Of a stretch of DNA of 32,124 bases, positions 6,729-13,192 are shown piece after piece. Source of the stretch: CAYQDF01 sp964416175. GTDB lineage: Bacteria; Chloroflexota; Anaerolineae; Anaerolineales; UBA4823. How positions within the stretch are numbered: position 1 is the stretch's first letter; every line of letters begins with the position of its first letter. Position numbers and translations under genes: made by a program. The stretch lies in contig CAYQDF010000030.1 of the NCBI GenBank assembly GCA_964416175.1, forward strand, positions 1 through 32,124. The letters run 5' to 3'. The notes below the pieces were generated by a model. It was not told where the DNA came from. It made no database searches and worked only from the letters and a program-made list of their open reading frames with translations.

Positions 6729-7667
6729 ATGAAAACCCATCCTGTTCAACCTGCAAATCGATTACAAGACGATCTCCATGGTATGCTTTACCGGACCATG
6801 TGCCTGATCCGCCGCTTCGAAGAGACCGTCCTCGATGAGTTCCCGCGTGGTCATTTCTATGGCACCACCCATACTTATCTGGGACAGGAAGCCAATGCAG
6901 TCGGCGTCCTTCACAACCTCTTCAAGGACGACATCATCGTGAGCAATCACCGCTGCCATGGGCACTTCCTGGCCGCCGGAGGCGATCCACGCGCCCTGGT
7001 CGCTGAACTGATGGGCAGGTCTACCGGTGTTTGCGGTGGCCGAGGCGGCAGCCAGCACCTACATTGGGAGAACTTTTATTCGAACGGCGTCCTGGGAGGC
7101 ACGGTGCCTTTGGCCGTCGGGATGGCTATGGCGGAGAAAATCAAAAAATCCGGTGCGATCGTCGTGGCATTCCTCGGCGATGGAACCCTTGGAGAAGGGA
7201 TCGTCTACGAAAGCCTGAACATGGCTTCCCTGTGGTCTTTGCCCATCCTGTTCGTGCTCGAAGATAATCGCCTCGCGCAGACGACCCCGCTGGAGAAACA
7301 CCTCGCTGGGGACATCGCGAGCCGCTTTACGGCATTTGGTATTAAGGCTGAGGAGCTCGATACGAGCGACGTCGTTCTCATCCAGGCTGCCGCATCCGCC
7401 GCCATCGATTCGATCCGGACAGGGGCGGGACCAGGCGCTCTGGTCCTGCACACCTGCCGTTTTGGCCCTCACTCGAAAGGGGATGACCCCCGTCCAAAAG
7501 AGGAGATTGAGCATCTGCGGAAAACTCGCGATCCGCTGGCGCTCCACGCGCCAAGGGTCCCCCTTGAGAAACTCCATCGAATAGAAATGGAGGTGGCGGC
7601 CCGCGTGAGGGCTGCATACCAGCAGGCGTTGAACGACCCCTTTCCAGAATTGCGAACGGCGCTTTAA
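6729..7667 (+). CDS. 2-oxo acid dehydrogenase E1 component, alpha subunit (ThDP-dependent)
   Basis: This is a 312-aa protein. The thiamine diphosphate and Mg motif starts GDGTLGEG (residues 150-157) and ends at Asn180 in VLEDN. HRCHGHF (about 74-80) matches the conserved His loop of E1-alpha, and GVCGGRGGSQH (about 100-110) its glycine loop. Known E1 enzymes decarboxylate a 2-oxo acid and reductively acylate a lipoyl-lysine. With its partner 16 bp downstream it forms an alpha2beta2 E1. The substrate (pyruvate, a branched 2-oxo acid or other) cannot be read from the sequence. It starts 8 bp after the phosphoglycosyltransferase; a GTG two codons earlier is possible. Placing an E1 inside a sugar-modification operon, with no normal E2 or E3 nearby, is unusual. 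Confidence 0.92.
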   Translation: MKTHPVQPANRLQDDLHGMLYRTMCLIRRFEETVLDEFPRGHFYGTTHTYLGQEANAVGVLHNLFKDDIIVSNHRCHGHFLAAGGDPRALVAELMGRSTGVCGGRGGSQHLHWENFYSNGVLGGTVPLAVGMAMAEKIKKSGAIVVAFLGDGTLGEGIVYESLNMASLWSLPILFVLEDNRLAQTTPLEKHLAGDIASRFTAFGIKAEELDTSDVVLIQAAASAAIDSIRTGAGPGALVLHTCRFGPHSKGDDPRPKEEIEHLRKTRDPLALHAPRVPLEKLHRIEMEVAARVRAAYQQALNDPFPELRTAL

Positions 7668-7683
7668 GCCTAGCTTCAAGAAT

Positions 7684-8730
7684 ATGCCCACTGTCGTCGA
7701 ATCACTCAATGCTGCCCTCAACACCGCTCTTGAAGAGGATGAGCGCGTTATCCTCCTCGGAGAAGATATCCTGGACCCCTACGGGGGTGCATTTAAGGTC
7801 ACTCGGGGGCTTTCGACGAAATACCCGGAACGAGTCATCACCACTCCCGTGTCGGAGGCGGGCATCGCTGGAGTCGCCGCGGGCATGGCAATGCGCGGCC
7901 TGCGTCCGGTCGTCGAGATCATGTTTGGCGACTTCGTCACCCTCATCGCCGACCAGCTGATTAACCATATCTCCAAGTTCCGCTTCATGTATAACGACCA
8001 GGTTCGAGTCCCGCTGGTCATCCGTACTCCCATGGGAGGCCGGCGTGGCTATGGTCCAACGCACAGCCAGACCTTGGAAAAACTCTACCTTGGGATCCCC
8101 GGTCTGCGTGTGCTCGCAGCGAATTCCCTTGACGATCCGGGCCGGCTCCTGTTATCCGCCATCCGCGATGATGATCCCGTCCTTTTTATTGAAAACAAAC
8201 TGCTTTACCAGCTTCCAATCAGCGCCGGGTACGAAGACAGTGAATTCGAGATCGAGACAGTCTCCGGGGGATCGATCGAGTCCGAATTTGACGGCTTCGA
8301 ACCTTTGGGCGATAGTGGCTATGCGCAATCCGTGAGACTTGCCCTGCGCCAGGCTCCCCAGCCTCAGATCACCATCGCCGCCTACGGCTATATGGCTGAA
8401 CTATGCCGCCAGGCTGTGCACCGCCTGGCTTATGAAAACGAGCTCTTCGCAGAACTCATCGTCCCCACTCAGCTCAGCCCCTTCGATGTCCGTCCAATCC
8501 TCGACTCCCTCTCCCGGACGCATCGACTACTCGTCGTGGAAGAGGGGACACATTCGATGGGTTGGGGAGCTGAAATCATTGCCCGGGCTGTCCGGGCGTT
8601 GGGAAATAAGTTGAACCGCGTCAACCGCCTGGCAGGGAAGGACCTGCCCCTCCCAGCCTCTGTTCCGCTGGAGAGAGCGGTCCTGCCGGGGATCGCGGAC
8701 ATCGCCCAGGCAGCTGTCGATCTGGTATAA
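7684..8730 (+). CDS. 2-oxo acid dehydrogenase E1 component, beta subunit
   Basis: This is a 348-aa protein. The N-terminal half is the transketolase pyrimidine-binding domain: LLGEDILDPYGGAFKVT, then TTPVSEAGIAG with the Glu that activates the thiamine ring, and GPTHSQ with the conserved His. The C-terminal transketolase domain contains VVEEGTHSMGWGAEI. Length and motif order agree with pyruvate, acetoin and branched-chain E1-beta proteins. It forms the E1 active site together with the upstream alpha subunit and should acylate the lipoyl domain encoded 36 bp downstream. No strong ribosome site is visible before the ATG. I am sure of the family but not of the 2-oxo acid used. Confidence 0.93.
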   Translation: MPTVVESLNAALNTALEEDERVILLGEDILDPYGGAFKVTRGLSTKYPERVITTPVSEAGIAGVAAGMAMRGLRPVVEIMFGDFVTLIADQLINHISKFRFMYNDQVRVPLVIRTPMGGRRGYGPTHSQTLEKLYLGIPGLRVLAANSLDDPGRLLLSAIRDDDPVLFIENKLLYQLPISAGYEDSEFEIETVSGGSIESEFDGFEPLGDSGYAQSVRLALRQAPQPQITIAAYGYMAELCRQAVHRLAYENELFAELIVPTQLSPFDVRPILDSLSRTHRLLVVEEGTHSMGWGAEIIARAVRALGNKLNRVNRLAGKDLPLPASVPLERAVLPGIADIAQAAVDLV

Positions 8731-8766
8731 GAAGAGGATACTTGAACCACAAGGATTAATATTCAG

Positions 8767-9876
8767 ATGAATGCATCTGCCATCCCGGTTGAGATTCCTC
8801 TGCTGAATACCAACGAGCCGGACGCCCGCCTAGCCAGCCTGAACGTCAGCGAGGGCCAGGCGGTCCACCCAGGCGATCTACTCTGTACCCTCGAGACCAC
8901 AAAAGCTTCTGCCGATATCCTGGCGGAAACTCACGGATTCATCGTGGGCTTGAATGCACAGGAAGGCCAGCTCCTGCGTGCCGGCGACATCCTGTGTTAC
9001 ATTTCTCCTGAAAAAGACTGGGTCCCTGAGACCCGTGCGCAGTCTCGATCGGAATTTCCGGCGGTCCTCGGAGAATCGCCCGGAACAGCAGGCCTGCGCA
9101 TCACCCGGCCAGCTTTGCGCCTGGCGCAGGAATCCGGCATTGACCTCGCCAGACTCCCGGCTGGTCCTCTCATCACAGAAAAGACCGTAAGAGAGTATCT
9201 CCGGCAGATCGGCAGCCCCGGAAAACCGCCGAAGGACATCGATCCGGCCGCGATCATTGTCTATGGAGGTGGTGGGCACGGGAAATCCGTGATCGACCTG
9301 ATTCGATCGCTCGACAGGTACACCATCCATGGGGTAATCGATGATGGCATCTCCCCGGGAGAAGCGATCCTTGGGCTGCCTGTGTTGGGTGGTTCTGGTG
9401 TGTTAACGCATCTGTTCCAGGACGGGATCCGTCAGGCAGTCAACGCTGTGGGAGGCATCGGAGATCTGCAGAGCAGATTGCTCGTCTTCCAGCACCTCAA
9501 AGATGCTGGCTTCACTTGTCCATCCATCAGGCATCCTTCGGCGGTTGTTGAATCATCTGCCCTGATCGCCGACGGTGTACAGGTCTTCCCTCAGGCTTAT
9601 ATCGGCAGCGAAACCCGGCTGGGCTTCGGGGTGATCATAAACACAGGAGCGATCGTCTCTCATGATTGCCAGGTCGACGATTACGCCAACCTTTCACCTG
9701 GCGCCGTGCTCGCCGGCGGGGTGAGAATTGGAAGGATGGTCCTGGTCGGTATGGGAGCGACCATCAACCTGGGCGTCCAGATAGGCGAGGCCGCGCGGAT
9801 CGGGAATGGAGCGACCGTGAAAGCAGACGTCCCGCCTGGCGGAATCGTCCGCGCCGGGAGCGTCTGGCCCTCCTGA
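8767..9876 (+). CDS. Lipoyl domain + E3/E1-binding domain + NeuD/PglD sugar acyltransferase fusion
   Basis: This 369-aa protein has three parts. Residues 5-80 are a lipoyl domain with the attachment lysine Lys46 in LETTKASAD. Residues 111-145 (RITRPALRLAQESGIDLARL, then ITEKTVREYL) form a peripheral subunit-binding domain as in E2 enzymes. Residues 162-369 are a NeuD/PglD-type acyltransferase: a Rossmann-like part with YGGGGHGKSV (166-175), then a left-handed beta helix with IINTGAIVSHD, whose His299 aligns with the catalytic base of PglD. The usual E2 catalytic core with its HxxxDG motif is absent. PglD's His134 position is Asn308 here, and the CoA-contact GVPAK tail is degenerate (VRAGSVWPS). 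I infer that it takes acyl groups from its own lipoyl arm, loaded by the E1 genes upstream, and gives them to the amino sugar made by the next gene. An E3 is not encoded nearby. Confidence 0.88.
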   Translation: MNASAIPVEIPLLNTNEPDARLASLNVSEGQAVHPGDLLCTLETTKASADILAETHGFIVGLNAQEGQLLRAGDILCYISPEKDWVPETRAQSRSEFPAVLGESPGTAGLRITRPALRLAQESGIDLARLPAGPLITEKTVREYLRQIGSPGKPPKDIDPAAIIVYGGGGHGKSVIDLIRSLDRYTIHGVIDDGISPGEAILGLPVLGGSGVLTHLFQDGIRQAVNAVGGIGDLQSRLLVFQHLKDAGFTCPSIRHPSAVVESSALIADGVQVFPQAYIGSETRLGFGVIINTGAIVSHDCQVDDYANLSPGAVLAGGVRIGRMVLVGMGATINLGVQIGEAARIGNGATVKADVPPGGIVRAGSVWPS

Positions 9877-9907
9877 GGCAGCCCCGAAAAATAAGGATAA
9901 CCAACTG

Positions 9908-11092
9908 ATGAATCGAATGACAATCCCCATGTCTTCCCCCGACATCACCGACGCCGAGCGCGAAGCCGTCCTTTCTGTCCTCCAGACCCCCGATTTGAGC
10001 ATGGGACCGCAGATCGAACGCTTCGAACACGCATTCCGGAAGTTTTCAGGCAAAACACACGCGATTGGAGTAAGCTCCGGGACGGCTGGCTTGCACCTGT
10101 GTGTGCGCGCAGCCGGGATCGAGGAGGGAGACCTCGTGATCACCACCCCGTTTTCTTTTGTCGCCTCGAGCAACGTGCTACTTTTCGAACGGGCGATCCC
10201 GGTGTTCGTTGATGTCGATCCGCTAACCGGTAATATCGCGCCGGATCGGGTGATAGACGCAGCAAAGGATCTGGCAAAGGACAGCGGGGACGCTTGGTGG
10301 TGGCTGCCGCGCCGCGGTGCAGAAAAAGCGAGGCAGCTCAAAGCCATCCTGCCTGTAGACGTTTTCGGACAGCCGGCAGACCTTGACCCCATTCGTCAGA
10401 TCGCCGATGAATTAGGCCTGGTGCTGATAGAAGACTCATGCGAGGCGCTGGGTGCGGAGTACAAGGGGCGCAAAGCCGGGACGATCGGAGATTACGGTGT
10501 CTATGCCTTCTACCCGAACAAGCAGATGACGACCGGGGAGGGAGGTGCGATCATCACCGATGATGACCAGGCAGCTGCATTGATGCGCGCTCTCCGCAAC
10601 CAGGGCCGTGCTCCAGGGGACACCTGGCTTCAGCACACGTATCTGGGATACAATTACCGCCTGGACGAATTAAGCGCCGCACTGGGGGTTGTGCAGTTGA
10701 CCAGGCTGGCGGATTTGATGGGTAAAAGAGAGCAGGTGGCTGCCTGGTACGCAGATAGCCTCGCTGATATCGCTGGGGTGGAGCCACCGCGATTGGCTGC
10801 TACAACCACGCATGCCAGCTGGTTCGTCTACGTGATACGCTTCGATCCGGGGATTGACCGGGACGGGGTGATCGATAAGCTCGCGGCTCAGGGGATCCCT
10901 GCCCGGCCCTATTTCTCCCCCATCCACCTCCAGCCGTATATGGTAGAGCAGTTTGGATATCAACCTGGGGACTATCCGATCACAGAGGACCTGGGGCGGC
11001 GCAGCCTGGCGCTCCCCTTTTCAAGTGTGATGTCGAAAGCCCAGGTGGAATACGTTTGCAGCGTCTTGGCGGATGTTGTTAAAACATTGTGA
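9908..11092 (+). CDS. DegT/DnrJ/EryC1-family sugar aminotransferase (PglE/WecE-like)
   Basis: This is a 394-aa PLP-dependent aminotransferase. SSGTAGLHL (56-64) is the phosphate-binding loop, and EDSCEALGAEYKGRKAGTIG (175-194) holds the cofactor-ring Asp. Lys205 in YAFYPNKQMTTGEGG forms the PLP aldimine. PYFSPIHLQPYM near the end is the family's substrate loop. Family members transaminate nucleotide-linked 3- or 4-keto sugars using glutamate. Its place between a PglD-like acyltransferase and a PglC-like transferase suggests a UDP-4-keto-6-deoxy sugar as in bacillosamine synthesis (inference). The matching 4,6-dehydratase is not in the window. Residues about 118-145 (DAAKDLAKDSGDAWWWLPRR) are an insert relative to short relatives. 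It starts 31 bp after the fusion gene. Confidence 0.92.
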   Translation: MNRMTIPMSSPDITDAEREAVLSVLQTPDLSMGPQIERFEHAFRKFSGKTHAIGVSSGTAGLHLCVRAAGIEEGDLVITTPFSFVASSNVLLFERAIPVFVDVDPLTGNIAPDRVIDAAKDLAKDSGDAWWWLPRRGAEKARQLKAILPVDVFGQPADLDPIRQIADELGLVLIEDSCEALGAEYKGRKAGTIGDYGVYAFYPNKQMTTGEGGAIITDDDQAAALMRALRNQGRAPGDTWLQHTYLGYNYRLDELSAALGVVQLTRLADLMGKREQVAAWYADSLADIAGVEPPRLAATTTHASWFVYVIRFDPGIDRDGVIDKLAAQGIPARPYFSPIHLQPYMVEQFGYQPGDYPITEDLGRRSLALPFSSVMSKAQVEYVCSVLADVVKTL

Positions 11093-11161
11093 GATTTCCC
11101 ACAATAACCAAAAATTCGGGTAGAATATATCCACATTTCTTCCCGAGGAGTTCAATACGCG

Positions 11162-12160
11162 ATGAATATAGCGATGTGGCGGAAAGCCCTGAATGTGATC
11201 CCGCGCATTTCCAGAGAAGAGTGGGATCAGCTGGATGTGATCTCCAGGTGGCTGATCTCTTCTCGCGCCGCGGTCCTGATTATGACCTTCATTTCAGGAG
11301 CCATAGCTGGTATCCTGGCCCTCCAGGCCGGGTCGTTCGATCTCCCCCGGTGGCTGCTCCTGGTCATCGGCCTGCTAATGGCACACGGCACCAATAACCT
11401 GCTCAACGATTTCACGGATTTCTTGAAGGGCGTTGACCAGGACAATTACTACCGGTCCCAGTATGGACCACAGACCCTGGTACACGGACTGCTGACCAGA
11501 CGCCAGCTGCTGACCTACGCCGCGGCCTCCGGGTTGATCGCGATCGCAGCCGGAGCGATCCTGGTCTACCTCCAGGGCGGTATCGCGTGGCTCCTCCTGG
11601 GGTTGGGTGTGTTTTTCGTCTTGTTTTACACCTGGCCTTTGAAGTACATCGCCCTTGGCGAACTCGCCGTTCTGATCGTGTGGGGACCTCTGATGATCGG
11701 CGGCGGTTATTACGTCATCACAGGTCTCTGGGACTGGAATGTCCTCCTGGCAAGCCTGCCTTATGCGCTGGGTGTCACGGGGGTGATTTTCGGGAAACAC
11801 ATCGACAAATATGAAATGGATAGATCCAAGGGAATACACACCTTGCCGGTGGTGCTGGGCGAGAGGGTTTCCCGCTTCCTTTTACTGGGGATGATCTTTC
11901 TCCAGTACGGGATGGTCCTATATCTGGTCCTCACTGGATTCTTCACCCCTGTATTATTGATCGTCTTCCTCTCTCTTAAAATACTCAAGGATATCCTCCC
12001 CCTGTTTCGTGGACCCCGTCCTGCGGAAAAACCGGCTGATTACCCCGATGTCTGGCCGAACTATTTCGTCGCAGCCGCCTTTGTGCACAATCGCCGCTTT
12101 GGACTCTGGTTCTTGCTCGGGCTGATCCTGGACACGATCCTGCGCTGGTTGATTCTCTGA
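11162..12160 (+). CDS. UbiA-family membrane prenyltransferase
   Basis: This is a 332-aa protein with eight or nine hydrophobic segments. Both Asp-rich motifs of the family are present: NNLLNDFTDFLKGVDQD (about 79-95), a form of NDxxDxxxD that binds the Mg-diphosphate of the prenyl donor, and KHIDKYEMDRSKGIHTLPV (about 219-237), the DxxxD motif. MenA-like enzymes are the closest by motif, but the acceptor (naphthoate, another aromatic ring or a lipid) cannot be decided. GAGGAG (11145-11150) lies 11 nt before the ATG. It follows the aminotransferase by 69 bp on the same strand. It could be the last operon gene or have its own promoter: TAGAAT at 11121-11126 is a -10-like sequence without a good -35. 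Confidence 0.88.
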   Translation: MNIAMWRKALNVIPRISREEWDQLDVISRWLISSRAAVLIMTFISGAIAGILALQAGSFDLPRWLLLVIGLLMAHGTNNLLNDFTDFLKGVDQDNYYRSQYGPQTLVHGLLTRRQLLTYAAASGLIAIAAGAILVYLQGGIAWLLLGLGVFFVLFYTWPLKYIALGELAVLIVWGPLMIGGGYYVITGLWDWNVLLASLPYALGVTGVIFGKHIDKYEMDRSKGIHTLPVVLGERVSRFLLLGMIFLQYGMVLYLVLTGFFTPVLLIVFLSLKILKDILPLFRGPRPAEKPADYPDVWPNYFVAAAFVHNRRFGLWFLLGLILDTILRWLIL

Positions 12161-12313
12161 GGAAGGTTAAGAATGCGCTCAGGGATGGAAGATCACATGT
12201 CTGCAATCAACCTACAGGATTCAGTGTAAAGCGTTCGCCTTTGGTTTTTCATCCCTCGCCCACCGTCCACTGTTCACCTCCACCCTCCATCCTTCTCCCC
12301 TCATCCCGCGTCC

Positions 12314-12967
12314 CTAGAAGATGACGTCTTCCTTCCCTGCCAGCTTATCCTGGATGCGCTCCAGGACAATGTCCAGGTGCTGATTATTGTGGACGAAATC
12401 CAGCGGGCTTTCATCACCAAGTTTTCCGGTGTGAATAGTGAGCACGGGGCACAGATCGAACGAGGCGATCCAGTCCGTATAAAAAGATTCCAGGAGCGAA
12501 AGGTAATCCTCAGTAATTCCGCTCTCGATGGGCCTTCCCCGCTTCCGGATCCGACGCATGAGCACCGAAACCGGGGCTTTGAGGTAAATCAGCAGGTTAG
12601 GCGGCGGCAGCGTCGCGACGAGCAGGTCGAACACACGCCGGTAAGCCAGGTAGTCCCGTTCGTCGATGTTGCCGAGGTGGTGTAGCGCCCGCGCGAAAAT
12701 GTGAGCGTCTTCATAGATGCTGCGGTCCAGTATAGCCGATCGGGGTGAGCGAGCCAGGTCGAGGTACTGCTGCGCGCGGTGCCCCAGGAAGAAAATCTGC
12801 AGATGGAACGACCAGGCGTGCATGTTCGCATAAAAATCCGGGAGATAGGGGTTGTCGGCGACCGATTCGAAGGCAGTCTGCCATCCCAGCCTGGCACCCA
12901 GGCGTTCAGTGAGGGATGTCTTGCCAGCGCCGATATTCCCGGCGACGACGATGATCCGCTTCGTCAT
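12314..12967 (-). CDS. Deoxynucleoside kinase (dAK/dGK type)
   Basis: This is a 217-aa protein from the ATG at 12967. The P-loop GNIGAGKTSL comes near residue 10, and DRSIYEDAHIFA holds the DR(S/T) substrate and base motif. RIRKRGRPIE is the Arg-rich lid. It phosphorylates deoxynucleosides with ATP in the salvage path; whether A, G or C is preferred cannot be told. The frame is open up to an ATG at 13003, but 12967 places the P-loop as in relatives and lies 7 nt after a good -10 box, which suggests a leaderless transcript. It lies 225 bp downstream of nrdJ on the same strand, so two dNTP supply routes are neighbours. It converges with the prenyltransferase gene. Confidence 0.9.
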   Translation of the reverse strand: MTKRIIVVAGNIGAGKTSLTERLGARLGWQTAFESVADNPYLPDFYANMHAWSFHLQIFFLGHRAQQYLDLARSPRSAILDRSIYEDAHIFARALHHLGNIDERDYLAYRRVFDLLVATLPPPNLLIYLKAPVSVLMRRIRKRGRPIESGITEDYLSLLESFYTDWIASFDLCPVLTIHTGKLGDESPLDFVHNNQHLDIVLERIQDKLAGKEDVIF

Positions 12968-12974
12968 GGCATAT

Positions 12975-13003
12975 ATTGTATTCTCCCGCTGGCGGTAGGG
13001 CAA
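12975..13003 (-). promoter_or_regulatory. Promoter of the deoxynucleoside kinase gene, likely leaderless
   Basis: On the minus strand, TTGCCC (12998-13003), exactly 17 nt, and TACAAT (12975-12980) form a good sigma-70 pair. Seven bases separate the -10 box from the ATG at 12967, so transcription would begin at or next to the start codon. There is no ribosome site at a useful distance, which agrees with a leaderless mRNA. Confidence 0.55.
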
Positions 13004-13067
13004 GATTAATAATCATCAGTCCTGGAGGCCAGGCTGTACTGCCGGTAGCTACTGGAATAATCTTGCC
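12999..13067. repeat. 10-bp perfect inverted repeat overlapping the kinase promoter
   Basis: GGCAAGATTA (12999-13008) and TAATCTTGCC (13058-13067) are perfect inverted copies, 49 nt apart. The first arm overlaps the -35 element of the kinase promoter. Between the arms there is a further small hairpin, CCTGG-AGG-CCAGG (13021-13033). It may be a pair of operator half-sites bridged by looping, or a structured RNA end of the nrdJ transcript. Confidence 0.45.
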
Positions 13068-13108
13068 TGGATTGGCGGAGGAGCTGTGAACTTCTCGCTG
13101 CCGGCCAC

Positions 13109-13124
13109 CCGGTGAGCCCACCGG
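13109..13124. repeat. Small GC hairpin downstream of nrdJ
   Basis: CCGGTG-AGCC-CACCGG is a perfect 6-bp stem with a 4-nt loop, 69 nt after the nrdJ stop on the minus strand. It has no T-run. It may help end or stabilise the nrdJ transcript, but the support is only structural. Confidence 0.3.
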
Positions 13125-13192
13125 ATCGGTTCTGGCAGTCGATAACCTTTGCAGCACTCGAGAACGAATTCAACGCATATTTTCTGAATACA

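Noticed and set aside
7059..7724. 221-codon minus-strand frame
   Set aside because: It is antisense to the E1-alpha gene, which has a complete set of motifs.
12161..12313. Pyrimidine-rich stretch between convergent genes
   Set aside because: It has a weak T-run (12244-12249) and many C-T tracts but no convincing hairpin, repeat unit or frame, so no terminator or gene is called.
12968..13003. Earlier ATG for the deoxynucleoside kinase
   Set aside because: It would add 12 unlikely residues and place the start upstream of the -10 box that best explains transcription.
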